A DNA stretch of 64,000 nucleotides, taken from the NCBI RefSeq assembly GCF_904846625.1, contig NZ_CAJHBL010000002.1, positions 124,001-188,000 on the forward strand. Direction: 5' to 3'. This DNA is from Psychrobacter sp. JCM 18900. Lineage in GTDB: Bacteria > Pseudomonadota > Gammaproteobacteria > Pseudomonadales > Moraxellaceae. Below the pieces are notes generated by a model, which saw only the letters and a program-made list of their open reading frames with translations, searched no databases and was not told the origin of the DNA. This document shows, piece by piece, positions 53,530 to 62,010 of the stretch. A program made the translations under genes and the position numbers. Each line of letters starts with the position of its first letter. The stretch's first letter is position 1.

Positions 53530-54261
53530 TTACTTGCCTTTGGCATCTGCCCAAATGATTTTGTGCAATTGTAGCTGAAAGCGAACTGGCAAGGCATCAG
53601 CCAACATCCATTCTGCTAGCTCGCGCGCCAATACAGGTACTTCCGGGCTTAGCTGTTCATCGACATCATCTGCGACGTTAAACATTGGAGAGAACCACAC
53701 CGTGCCGACCAGTTCGTTTAGCTTATACTCGGTCAATTTAGCTTTTGCCCAGTCGTAATCTGTACGATTCATAATGACAAACTTGATTTGATCATGCTGA
53801 GTGAGATAGTCGAGATTTGACCACAGATTTTTATTGACTTCGCCTGAGCTTGGCGTTTTGAGATCCATTACCTTGCTGACTGCTGCTGGCACGTTTTCTA
53901 CCGTGAGCGCGCCTGCGGTCTCAAGGGATATCTCATAACCATCGCTCAGCAAACGTTTCATCAATTCAACAGCATTTGGCTGTGCTAACGGCTCGCCGCC
54001 CGTTAGGCAGATGCGCTTGCACGGGTAACTTTTGATAGTTTCTATGATGGTTTCTAATGATTGACGTTCGCCGCCAGTAAAAGCATATTCGGTATCACAA
54101 TAGACGCAGCGCAGCGGACAGCCCGTTAGACGCACAAATATCGTCGGCAAGCCTGAGGTGATTGCCTCACCTTGTAAGGAATAAAAAATCTCAGTCAGAC
54201 GTAACCCTGCTTCAGGGTCAGTGACAGGGATAGCGGCGGTGCGTAATGATGATTCACTCAT
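53530..54261 (-). CDS. queE: 7-carboxy-7-deazaguanine synthase QueE
   Basis: 243-residue radical SAM enzyme of queuosine (preQ0) synthesis, rearranging 6-carboxytetrahydropterin to 7-carboxy-7-deazaguanine. The 4Fe-4S cluster motif is C48-x3-C52-x2-C55 (GCPLRCVYCDT), preceded by TEIFYSLQGEA and IFVRLTG and followed by CLTGGEPLAQ. PHKIIWADAKGK-type end is kept (LHKIIWAD). No other queuosine gene lies next to it. The ATG has no clear ribosome site. Confidence 0.93.
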   Translation of the reverse strand: MSESSLRTAAIPVTDPEAGLRLTEIFYSLQGEAITSGLPTIFVRLTGCPLRCVYCDTEYAFTGGERQSLETIIETIKSYPCKRICLTGGEPLAQPNAVELMKRLLSDGYEISLETAGALTVENVPAAVSKVMDLKTPSSGEVNKNLWSNLDYLTQHDQIKFVIMNRTDYDWAKAKLTEYKLNELVGTVWFSPMFNVADDVDEQLSPEVPVLARELAEWMLADALPVRFQLQLHKIIWADAKGK

Positions 54262-54411
54262 AATATTTCAAATACAGTTAAAGGTCGATAAGGCGATGAA
54301 GCGCTTATCAATCGTAATAAAAAGGCAGGGGATGGTACGAATGATTTTGTGTTTGTATAAAGACAAACTAAAAGAGGATTATAACGTAACGCGTTATATT
54401 AAGCTGCAAAA

Positions 54412-54440
54412 AAGATGCTGGAGTCATCCTCCAGCATCTT
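54412..54440 (-). terminator. Terminator of dapD
   Basis: AAGATGCTGGAG-loop-CTCCAGCATCTT, 12-bp perfect stem; on the minus strand followed by T6. Confidence 0.88.
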
Positions 54441-54486
54441 CATATAAAACAATATTATGTGCTAAATAATGGTACGTGCCAAATAT

Positions 54487-55308
54487 TTAGGCTAGGCGTA
54501 ATAGCTCGTTTACTGATGTTTTTGCACGAGTTTGCGCGTCAACTTTCTTCACGATGATGGCAGCGTACAAGCTGTGCGTACCGTCTTCTGACGGTAAGCT
54601 ACCTGGTACGACAACAGAACCTGCTGGTACACGGCCACGATGAATCTCACCAGTCTCGCGATCATAGATGCGCGTTGATTGACCGATGTAGACACCCATA
54701 GAGATGACAGCGCCTTCTTCAACGATAACACCTTCAACGATTTCAGAGCGTGCACCGATGAAGCAGTTGTCTTCGATGATAGTAGGGTTTGCTTGCAATG
54801 GCTCTAATACGCCACCGATGCCAACGCCGCCTGACAGATGCACGTTTTTACCGATTTGAGCACATGAACCAACAGTCGCCCACGTATCAACCATCGCACC
54901 TTGATCGACATATGCACCGATGTTGACGTATGACGGCATCAATACTGCGCCTGCTGCGATGAAAGAACCTCTACGTGCGACAGCTGGTGGTACAACGCGT
55001 ACGCCTGCTTCTTTAAACTGCGCTTCGGTCCAGTTAGCAAACTTAGTCGGTACTTTGTCATAGAACTGTACGTGTTCGCCAGCGGCTTGGACGTAGTTGT
55101 CGTTTAGACGGAAAGACAATAGTACGGCTTTTTTGGCCCACTGATTGACAACCCATTCGCCATCTTTCTTTTCTGCTACGCGCAGGCTACCGTTATCTAG
55201 TTGCTCAAGTACTTGATTGATAGCATCACGTACGTCTTGTGGCATATTAGCTGGGCTGTATTCATTGCGATTTTCAAATGCTTGTTCGATGGTTTGTTGT
55301 AATGACAT
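54487..55308 (-). CDS. dapD: Tetrahydrodipicolinate N-succinyltransferase
   Basis: 273-residue left-handed beta-helix acyltransferase of lysine/meso-DAP synthesis, moving succinyl from succinyl-CoA to tetrahydrodipicolinate. [51 protein letters not shown] (in parts), [13 protein letters not shown] and [18 protein letters not shown] show hexapeptide repeats; the end has [15 protein letters not shown]. Length equals E. coli DapD (274). AGGAACC precedes the ATG. Monocistronic with own terminator. Confidence 0.97.
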   Translation of the reverse strand: MSLQQTIEQAFENRNEYSPANMPQDVRDAINQVLEQLDNGSLRVAEKKDGEWVVNQWAKKAVLLSFRLNDNYVQAAGEHVQFYDKVPTKFANWTEAQFKEAGVRVVPPAVARRGSFIAAGAVLMPSYVNIGAYVDQGAMVDTWATVGSCAQIGKNVHLSGGVGIGGVLEPLQANPTIIEDNCFIGARSEIVEGVIVEEGAVISMGVYIGQSTRIYDRETGEIHRGRVPAGSVVVPGSLPSEDGTHSLYAAIIVKKVDAQTRAKTSVNELLRLA

Positions 55309-55484
55309 AAAGGTTCCTAAAATGAATGAAAGGGAGGGTGATCTTAATGTTATGGTTAAAGACTTATATGACCCAGCCTAAAGAAAATTCAAGGTACGGC
55401 TTGGTCCAAAAACTTGCTTGCCGTATTGTCGCTAATTTGACCACTTTTAGCAAACACGTTGAGGGTCTTATGGTGACAATATTG

Positions 55485-55523
55485 AATGAGTTGTTTTCAG
55501 GTATCCTCTCAAAACAACTCATT
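55485..55523. repeat. 13-bp hairpin downstream of the lipase gene
   Basis: AATGAGTTGTTTT / AAAACAACTCATT with a 13-base loop, no T tract; it overlaps the region between dapD and the end of the lipase gene and may end minus-strand transcripts. Confidence 0.55.
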
Positions 55524-55532
55524 TATCATGAT

Positions 55533-56489
55533 TTAATCGTCTGTCGTGTTGGTCTCTATCCATTCTAAAATATCTTGATAAACAGTCTGCTTATCCTTTT
55601 CGTGTAGCACTTCATGACGCATATTAGGATACAGCTGAATATCGACATGACTGAAATGACGCTTGTCCAGACGCGTGACAACCCTACGTATACCGCGACC
55701 CATTTCACCAATCGGATCATCTTCACCGCTGATAAATAACATCGGGAAGTTTTTGGCAATAGTAGTAGCCCAATTTTTATTCAGTCCAGTATCCATTAAG
55801 GTAAATAATGTCATAAAGCCATTATTGGTAAAGTCAAAACCAGTCTTAGGATCGGCTTCATAGGCTTCAATGTTTGCGGTGTTTTCACTGAGCCACGCAA
55901 ACTGTGAGGACGAATTGCGATCAGGGAGTTGGCTGTTAAGGACTTTGTTCATCACCTTGGCAAAAACTGTATTCGGTTGTCTTGGAGCGACTCTGGCCAG
56001 TAGCTTGTTAATAGGTAATAAAACCTTGGCCAGTGGGTTGGCGTCTGCGGAACCCATGAGGATGGCGCCTGTGAAATTATGCGCATGATGCTTGAGTACA
56101 TTGCGCACAATAAATGAGCCCATCGAGTGACCCATCACAAAATGCGGGACGTCTGGATGACGGTCTTTTAGGCTATCGGCCATGACAATCACGTCTTTCA
56201 AAAGTGACTGTACTGGATGCTCTTCACCGAAAAACCCAAGATCGGCCTCAGTCTTGATAGTCTGTCCATGACCCAAATGATCATAAGTGGCCACAGCGAT
56301 ACCATTGTCTGCTAAAAACTGTGCAAAATCGCTATAGCGACCGCTGTGCTCTGCCATGCCATGCACAATCAGTAAAGTCGCGCTAATCTCGACGTCTTTG
56401 CTACTTGGTTCAAAAAAGTCATGATGCAAGTAGTGAATATTGTCAGAAGACAAAATGTGATCGTTACTGGTATCGATACTGGTACTCAT
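55533..56489 (-). CDS. Alpha/beta hydrolase, monoacylglycerol-lipase-like
   Basis: 318-residue serine hydrolase of the Hydrolase_4 group (lysophospholipase/monoglyceride lipase). Oxyanion motif IVHGMAEHSGRY, YDHLGHGQT, nucleophile elbow GHSMGS (Ser122), acid region ISGEDDPIGEMGRG and His in MRHEVLHEKD complete a catalytic triad. No signal peptide, so likely cytosolic; natural substrate not known. AAGGAAC precedes the ATG by seven bases. Confidence 0.88.
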   Translation of the reverse strand: MSTSIDTSNDHILSSDNIHYLHHDFFEPSSKDVEISATLLIVHGMAEHSGRYSDFAQFLADNGIAVATYDHLGHGQTIKTEADLGFFGEEHPVQSLLKDVIVMADSLKDRHPDVPHFVMGHSMGSFIVRNVLKHHAHNFTGAILMGSADANPLAKVLLPINKLLARVAPRQPNTVFAKVMNKVLNSQLPDRNSSSQFAWLSENTANIEAYEADPKTGFDFTNNGFMTLFTLMDTGLNKNWATTIAKNFPMLFISGEDDPIGEMGRGIRRVVTRLDKRHFSHVDIQLYPNMRHEVLHEKDKQTVYQDILEWIETNTTDD

Positions 56490-56866
56490 GTAATGTTCCT
56501 TGATTACTTATAATTTTCATTAACGGTTTTGACGATGTTTCTCAAATAATGGGTCAAGTAGCGCAATTTATCCTGCGGCTCTTATAATGTCCTATTGTAC
56601 TGGGCGATGATAAATAATTTCACCTTATTTTATGATTTTAATTCAGTTATACAAAATATCGTTCTAATAATAACGGTTAACGCAGTGACTATGATTGAAT
56701 CTGTATAAGTCACATGAATCACATAAGTCATTTACGCTCTTACTGTTCGCCCGCAACAGACTGGTCTTATTTATATGATACTTTTAAATGAGTTTTTAAA
56801 GTCATTTATATCAATCAACACTCCATTAAACACTAACAGCAACCAACCGCCTTGATAAAATCATCT
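56490..56866. other. Divergent region before the arsenosugar locus
   Basis: 377 A+T-rich bases. If the locus is regulated by arsenic, the operator could be here, but I see no convincing inverted repeat. The gene after it lacks a good ribosome site. Confidence 0.4.
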
Positions 56867-58069
56867 ATGACAAAATTTTTACCGAAAAAGACACTACTAT
56901 TGGCAGGCGCAGGTCATGCTCACATTGGCATGTTACGCCGACTTAGCGCAGCGCGTTTAAAGGCCTCCGAAACTATAGATGCAGATATTCACTTAATTAG
57001 TGAGCAACCGCAAACCATCTATTCTGGCATGTTACCGGGTTGGATGGCAGGGCATTATCAGCTGCATGATATCAGTATTGATATCAAATCGCTTTGTGTA
57101 CGAGCAGGGGTGCGCTTGATTCAGCAGTCGCTTGTACAAGTAAACGCAGCGTCAAACAAGGTGGTTACGACTGGCGATGAACAAACGGATTTTAACTACG
57201 ATGTTTTGTCTTTAAATACGGGCGCAGATACAGATATGCGTTGGCTACGTGACCACAATGGCTACAACGAGCATAAAAGCGATAGTGATGATAGAGATGT
57301 TGGCGCTGTTAATACCTATGCTAATACTGACGTGATTGCCATACGACCGTTATCAACATTTATCATTCAATGGCAGCAGATTCTAAAGGCCGCTCAGCAG
57401 TCTGAAAAGTATCAATTGGCTATTATTGGGGCAGGTGCTGCGGCAATAGAATTGGTCATGGCAGCCCAAGTCGCGCTACGGAACATCAATCGTAATCATC
57501 AAGTGACATTAGTATGCGGTCAAAATCTATTGTCAGGGTTTAATTCGGGCTTTCGACAGCGGGTTATCAAGCAGCTAGATCGACATGACATTACGATAGT
57601 TCGAGAACGAGCGACCGATTATCGTGACGGTAAATTATCAACTACGCATAAATCATTGCCCATCAATGCGGTCATCGCTGCGACTGGCGTCATAGGCTCG
57701 GCATGGACGGCTTCTACAGATTTGGAGATAGAAGGCGATGGGTTTGTCGCGGTAAACGATAAGCAGCAAAGTGTCTCTCATTCTAATGTCTTTGCCGTTG
57801 GTGATGTGGCGACACGAATCGATAAATACGTGGCGCACTCGGGGGTTCATTCAGTGCATGGTGGTGCTATCGAAGCTGATAATTTATTAGCCTATTTGAA
57901 AGAGAGCGTAATGAAGAGCTATCAGCCAAAGTCACGCACGCTATATCTGCTGTCTTGCGGTGATAAATACGCCATTGGTAGTTGGGGTAATCTAAACCTA
58001 CAAGGTCGCTGGGTATGGCATCTCAAAAAGTATATTGATAAACGCTTCATAGAGGCGGATAAGGGTTAA
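56867..58069 (+). CDS. FAD-dependent oxidoreductase, SelD-associated type (TIGR03169-like)
   Basis: About 400-residue flavoprotein related to NDH-2 and to the N-terminal oxidoreductase module found with selenophosphate synthetase SelD. Motifs: LLLAGAGHAHIGMLRRL (FAD), TIYSGMLPGWMAGHYQLHD, LAIIGAGAAAIELVMA (NADH-type site) and VFAVGDVAT. A TTG at 56852 could start it 15 bases earlier; the ATG at 56867 is preferred. It precedes arsS by 221 bases on the same strand. Redox partner unknown; selD itself is not in the window. It may supply electrons to, or act on, an arsenical or selenium intermediate (inference). Confidence 0.78.
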   Translation: MTKFLPKKTLLLAGAGHAHIGMLRRLSAARLKASETIDADIHLISEQPQTIYSGMLPGWMAGHYQLHDISIDIKSLCVRAGVRLIQQSLVQVNAASNKVVTTGDEQTDFNYDVLSLNTGADTDMRWLRDHNGYNEHKSDSDDRDVGAVNTYANTDVIAIRPLSTFIIQWQQILKAAQQSEKYQLAIIGAGAAAIELVMAAQVALRNINRNHQVTLVCGQNLLSGFNSGFRQRVIKQLDRHDITIVRERATDYRDGKLSTTHKSLPINAVIAATGVIGSAWTASTDLEIEGDGFVAVNDKQQSVSHSNVFAVGDVATRIDKYVAHSGVHSVHGGAIEADNLLAYLKESVMKSYQPKSRTLYLLSCGDKYAIGSWGNLNLQGRWVWHLKKYIDKRFIEADKG

Positions 58070-58290
58070 TGCTCATTTGGAATAAACCATAAGATCCACA
58101 TGATTAGTTGTCAATGCTTATTGATAATCAGGTATGATTGATTAGATAAACCGTAAAGCGAGAAAGTGGGTTTTACGTTGTAAATCTTAAAAATAAACAG
58201 TAAAAGCAATGCGCTAACTTTGTTTTCTAATCTTTAATGTCACGTTGCTATCCTTTTTTAGTTGTACTGCTAACAGGATTTTATACCACC

Positions 58291-59283
58291 ATGAAATCAA
58301 CCATCGAGCTACTTGAGCATACTGATTTTCCAGCGATAAAACGACGCCAATTGACGATATTGCAAGTCAATATGGGCTACTTATGCAATATGTCCTGTGT
58401 GCACTGTCATGTGGCTGCAAGCCCTTATCGTACCGAGCTGATGTCACGTGAGTTGGTTGAGCTGATACCGAAGGTATTACAAGCACAAAACATCGATACG
58501 CTTGATTTGACGGGCGGTGCGCCTGAGATGCATGAGGATTTTAAGTATTTAGTCACGGCAGCTCGGGCATTAGGTGTCAAAGTGATAGACCGCTGTAACC
58601 TGACCATTCTGATGGAAGAGGGTTATGAGGATATGGCGCAGTTTTTAGCAGACAACCAAGTGGAAGTGGTGGCTTCTTTGCCTTGTTATTCCTTAGAAAA
58701 CGTAGACAAACAACGCGGTAAAGGCGCGTTTGACGACAGTATATTAGGATTGCAGAAGCTCAACAGCTTGGGGTACGGCAAGCCTGATTCAGATTTAACA
58801 TTAAACTTGGTTTTCAATCCGCAAGGTGCGACACTGCCGCCCAATCAACAACAGCTTGAAGCCGACTATAAGCGTGAGTTAAAAGCGCACTTTGATATTG
58901 AGTTTAATCATCTATTTGCCCTAACCAATATGCCGATTCAGCGTTTTGGAGCGGTGCTATTGGCAAAAGACCAGTTCCATCCGTATATGGATTTGCTCAA
59001 AGCTAATTATATGGCTGCCAATTTAGCCGAGGTTATGTGCCGTTCGACCATTAGTGTCAATTGGTTGGGTGAGTTATTTGATTGTGATTTCAATCAGCAG
59101 TTAGAGATTCCTGTCCCAAACAAGTTACGGCGACACCTAAGTGATTTGTTAACGCAAAACCCTTCTGGTGATGACATCGCCATTGCTGACCACTGCTATG
59201 GCTGTACAGCAGGACAGGGCAGTAGTTGTGGCGGCGCGTTAGAAGAAGAGGCAGTAGAACCAGCGTTAGCAGACACGCCTTAG
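58291..59283 (+). CDS. arsS: Arsenosugar biosynthesis radical SAM protein ArsS
   Basis: 330-residue radical SAM enzyme. The cluster motif is C32-x3-C36-x2-C39 (CNMSCVHC) and the second domain (DUF3641) ends in the Cys-rich HCYGCTAGQGSSCGG; MCRSTISVNWLGELFDCDFNQQL is also family-specific (quoted in parts). ArsS transfers a 5'-deoxyadenosyl radical to dimethylarsinous acid, giving 5'-deoxy-5'-dimethylarsinoyl-adenosine, precursor of arsenosugars. Some family members have selenocysteine; here Cys codons are used. The ATG at 58291 is chosen over one at 58237, which would add a hydrophobic leader absent in relatives. Two glycosyltransferases and arsM follow, fixing the pathway. Confidence 0.9.
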   Translation: MKSTIELLEHTDFPAIKRRQLTILQVNMGYLCNMSCVHCHVAASPYRTELMSRELVELIPKVLQAQNIDTLDLTGGAPEMHEDFKYLVTAARALGVKVIDRCNLTILMEEGYEDMAQFLADNQVEVVASLPCYSLENVDKQRGKGAFDDSILGLQKLNSLGYGKPDSDLTLNLVFNPQGATLPPNQQQLEADYKRELKAHFDIEFNHLFALTNMPIQRFGAVLLAKDQFHPYMDLLKANYMAANLAEVMCRSTISVNWLGELFDCDFNQQLEIPVPNKLRRHLSDLLTQNPSGDDIAIADHCYGCTAGQGSSCGGALEEEAVEPALADTP

Positions 59284-59357
59284 CAATTCTAATGTTAGTG
59301 CTTTTAATATAAGCATTTTAAACATAGGTGCTTTAAGCCTAAGTGCTTTTAGCATAC
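59283..59357. repeat. Degenerate 15-bp tandem repeat, four to five units
   Basis: Units of exactly 15 bases start at 59298, 59313, 59328 and 59343, consensus GTGCTTTTAANCATA; 59283-59297 is a weaker fifth. They lie just after the arsS stop and before the DUF547 gene. Probably slippage-born; could affect operon read-through. Confidence 0.65.
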
Positions 59358-59403
59358 ATAAAAATTTAGATAAAAAACAATCAGTATAAACGGAGTAAGC
59401 CTT

Positions 59404-60225
59404 ATGTCAGTATCTAACTTTTCAGCGAAGACATTTTTCGCCCAACCAGTGATTGCTACGACTATTTTATTAGCAAGCGTGGCCGCTCATGCTGACTTTA
59501 ACCATCAGAGCTGGGATAGCTTATTAAATAAGCATGTGACCATGACCAACGGTGGCAAAGCTTCAATGGTCAATTATGCTGGCATGAAAGCAGATCAAAG
59601 TAAGCTGACAAGCTATCTGGAAGCGACAAGCAAAGTGTCTCAATCAGAATTCAATCGTTGGAGTAAAAACGAGCAGTTGGCATTTTTAATCAACGTTTAT
59701 AACGCTGGTACGATTGATTTGGTATTGACGAAATATCCAAACGTCAAATCTATCAAAGATATCGGCGGACTGTTTGGGTCACCATGGAAGCAAGAGTTTG
59801 TTTCGGTACTCGGTAAGACGCGCTCACTTGATGATATCGAGCACAATCTCATTCGTGGCTCTAAACGCTACAACGATCCGCGCATTCACTTTGCGGTCAA
59901 TTGTGCCAGTATTGGTTGCCCAGCACTGCAAGATGATGCCTTTACTGGCAAGCGCTTAGACCGTCAATTAGAGCAGGCAACGTCTAAGTTTTTAGCAGAC
60001 AGTAGTCGCAACACTCTCAAAGGCAGTACGCTAAAAGTGTCGCCAATTTTTAAATGGTATAAAGAAGATTTTGCAACCAACTGGCGTGGCACCAAAGATT
60101 TAGCAGGGTTTTTGGGTCGTTATAGCTCGTCATTAGGACTGAATAAAGCTCAGACAGCAGAGCTAAAACAAGGCAAGATAAAAATAAGCTATACCGACTA
60201 CAACTGGAATTTGAACAAAAAATAA
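59404..60225 (+). CDS. DUF547 exported protein
   Basis: 273-residue protein with a signal peptide (hydrophobic IATTILLASVAAHA, cleavage after AHA). The DUF547 core is evident: LAFLINVYNAGTIDLVL, SPWKQEFVSVLG, LDDIEHNLIRG, DPRIHFAVNCASIGCPAL and SPIFKWYKEDF. These Cys- and His-containing periplasmic proteins have no established function; one Cys pair (NCASIGC) is conserved. It lies between arsS and the glycosyltransferase genes, 18 bases before the next frame, so probably in the same transcript. GGAG precedes the ATG by nine bases. Confidence 0.87.
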   Translation: MSVSNFSAKTFFAQPVIATTILLASVAAHADFNHQSWDSLLNKHVTMTNGGKASMVNYAGMKADQSKLTSYLEATSKVSQSEFNRWSKNEQLAFLINVYNAGTIDLVLTKYPNVKSIKDIGGLFGSPWKQEFVSVLGKTRSLDDIEHNLIRGSKRYNDPRIHFAVNCASIGCPALQDDAFTGKRLDRQLEQATSKFLADSSRNTLKGSTLKVSPIFKWYKEDFATNWRGTKDLAGFLGRYSSSLGLNKAQTAELKQGKIKISYTDYNWNLNKK

Positions 60226-60255
60226 GCCAGTTTTTAATCTTAATTGCTGATTAAC

Positions 60256-60975
60256 GTGACGGTATATCCATTGAACCTATCAATTATTGTTCCTTTATTA
60301 AATGAAGCGGATAACTTGCCTGAGCTTATGGCTCATATTGTCCGTCTCGATCCAGCACCGCAGCAAGTAGTATTGGTCGATGGTGGTTCAGTGGATGGTT
60401 CGGTTGCTATCGCCGACAGTGTGCTCAAAAGTATAGAGACTGCTCAATCAGCTATTGATTGGCATATTATCGAATCTACCGTAGGACGTGCTCACCAAAT
60501 GAATGAGGGCGCTATGTTGGCAACAGGTGACGTGCTGCTATTTTTACATGCTGATACCGCGCTGCCTGCTGACGCGATAGACAACGTTCAACAAGCAATA
60601 GCTCAGTACGATTGGGGCCGTTTTGATGTCCGTTTAGATAGCCGTGAGCCATTGTTGAGCATCGTCGGATTAATGATAAATCAACGCTCGCGCTTAATGG
60701 GTATAGCTACTGGCGATCAAGCAATATTTATCAAAAAGTCTGTGTTCGAGCAGATTGGTGGCTATCCTGATCAGCCACTGATGGAAGATATAGAACTGTG
60801 TAAACGGCTAAAGAAAATTTCTCGACCAGCTTGTCTAAAAAGTAAAGTCACGACCTCAGCGCGGCGTTGGCAGCAGTATGGTACATGGCGGACAATTTTC
60901 TTGATGTGGCATTTGCGCTTTGATTATTGGCGCGGCGTATCGCCTGATGTCTTAAAGCAACGCTACTATAATTAA
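60256..60975 (+). CDS. Family 2 glycosyltransferase, arsenosugar type (TIGR04283-like)
   Basis: About 240-residue GT-A glycosyltransferase. LSIIVPLLNEADNLPELM opens the domain, VVLVDGGSVDGS binds the nucleotide sugar, STVGRAHQMNEGA and FLHADTALP (DxD-like HAD) follow, then GDQAIFIKKSVFEQIGGYPDQPLMEDIELCKRL. This is the pattern of the TIGR04283 group encoded with ArsS. It has no ATG: GTG at 60256 or TTG at 60244 or 60271 must serve, and no clear ribosome site exists, so expression may depend on coupling to the DUF547 gene. Likely adds a sugar or builds the ribose aglycone; acceptor unproven. Confidence 0.82.
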   Translation: MTVYPLNLSIIVPLLNEADNLPELMAHIVRLDPAPQQVVLVDGGSVDGSVAIADSVLKSIETAQSAIDWHIIESTVGRAHQMNEGAMLATGDVLLFLHADTALPADAIDNVQQAIAQYDWGRFDVRLDSREPLLSIVGLMINQRSRLMGIATGDQAIFIKKSVFEQIGGYPDQPLMEDIELCKRLKKISRPACLKSKVTTSARRWQQYGTWRTIFLMWHLRFDYWRGVSPDVLKQRYYN

Positions 60976-61059
60976 TGAAGTTGTTTGATTTATCAACATG
61001 ATAGACAAGATAAGAAAGAGTTCATCCTCGTGCATTTGACTAATTGAGAGACCGTTATA

Positions 61060-61707
61060 GTGACAGCTGATTTATCTGCAAGACAGCAAGATACCTGTAT
61101 CATTCTGTTTGCAAAATATCCAGCGCCTAATAAGGCAAAGACTCGTTTGCAACCAGCGTTAGGGGTAGATGGTGCTGCACGTATGGCGAGGCAACTATTA
61201 CTGCATAGTATTGAGCAGGCTATTGATACGGGCTTTTCCGTTGAGTTATGTATGAGTCCAGCACCAACAGATCCATGCTGGCATGCGCTTGATTTGCCCA
61301 ACTCGTTGCGCTGGTCTGCTCAGGCCGATGGTGATTTGGGTTTGCGTATGTTGATAGCCAGTCAGCAAGCATTAGAATGTTTTCAAAAGGTTGTGTTAAT
61401 TGGTACGGATTGCCCTAGTCTTACGACAGCACGTATTCAGACAGCGGTACAGCAGCTAAACCAGCACGATGCGGTTATGATTCCAGCGACTGATGGTGGT
61501 TATGTGTTGTTAGGGTTTAAGCGAGTTGATGAAAGCCTGTTTTCGGACATTATTTGGAGTACGCCTAGTGTTGCTGCTGTCACTAAGCAGCGCATGGCGG
61601 CATTAGGTTGGACACTTGCGCTATTTGATCCTTTGCATGATATTGATGAGCCTAAAGATCTAAAACATTTACCGTCAGGCTGGCTAGATTCTGACATTAA
61701 TGTTTAA
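61060..61707 (+). CDS. TIGR04282/DUF2064 glycosyltransferase-like protein of arsenosugar synthesis
   Basis: 215-residue nucleotidyl/glycosyltransferase-like protein of the DUF2064 family. Signatures: IILFAKYPAPNKAKTRL (G-x-K-TRL), QADGDLGLRM, VVLIGTDCPSLT with the DxD-like DCP, MIPATDGGYVLLGF and LHDIDEPKDL. It is paired with the TIGR04283 glycosyltransferase in arsenosugar clusters, as here (85 bases apart). The start is a GTG with GAGAG about eleven bases ahead. Reaction not demonstrated. A MITE lies between it and arsM. Confidence 0.85.
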   Translation: MTADLSARQQDTCIILFAKYPAPNKAKTRLQPALGVDGAARMARQLLLHSIEQAIDTGFSVELCMSPAPTDPCWHALDLPNSLRWSAQADGDLGLRMLIASQQALECFQKVVLIGTDCPSLTTARIQTAVQQLNQHDAVMIPATDGGYVLLGFKRVDESLFSDIIWSTPSVAAVTKQRMAALGWTLALFDPLHDIDEPKDLKHLPSGWLDSDINV

Positions 61708-61798
61708 TGTCGATAAAGACTGATAGCTGATTACGGATAATTGACAACTGTGTTAATAAGCTCACTAATGTAGTTGCATATTCTAAGACGATTTACTA

Positions 61799-61968
61799 GG
61801 GCGTGTCCTCAATTCAATCGATAGTTATCTAAATGGGTTAAAAATGGCTAAATCTTGCCAAACGGCATCAAATAGCTGACTAATATCTCGATATTATCTG
61901 CGCTATTTTCCTTGTTTGACTGCAATTTATCTCATTTTTATCACCATTTTTAAAATGAGGACACGCCC
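61799..61968. mobile_element. 170-bp MITE with 13-bp perfect terminal inverted repeats
   Basis: GGGCGTGTCCTCA at 61799-61811 and its complement at 61956-61968 (TT agreement continues past one mismatch). TA flanks both ends (CTA-GGG, CCC-TAA). A central perfect hairpin is formed by AAATAGC / GCTATTT (61870-61908) enclosing TAATATC / GATATTA. No coding frame. The termini differ from those of the element at 29699 apart from the leading GGG and TA flanks, so a different transposase is likely. Confidence 0.72.
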
Positions 61969-62010
61969 TAATACTTTTAACCGGATGGTACATTCAATAA
62001 GGATATTGTT

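Noticed and set aside
54221-54469. Possible gene upstream of queE on the plus strand
   Set aside because: It overlaps queE and the dapD terminator; no ribosome site or family resemblance.
55326-55532. Possible small plus-strand gene between dapD and the lipase
   Set aside because: It crosses the hairpin and the lipase stop region and has no motif; the spacer explains it.
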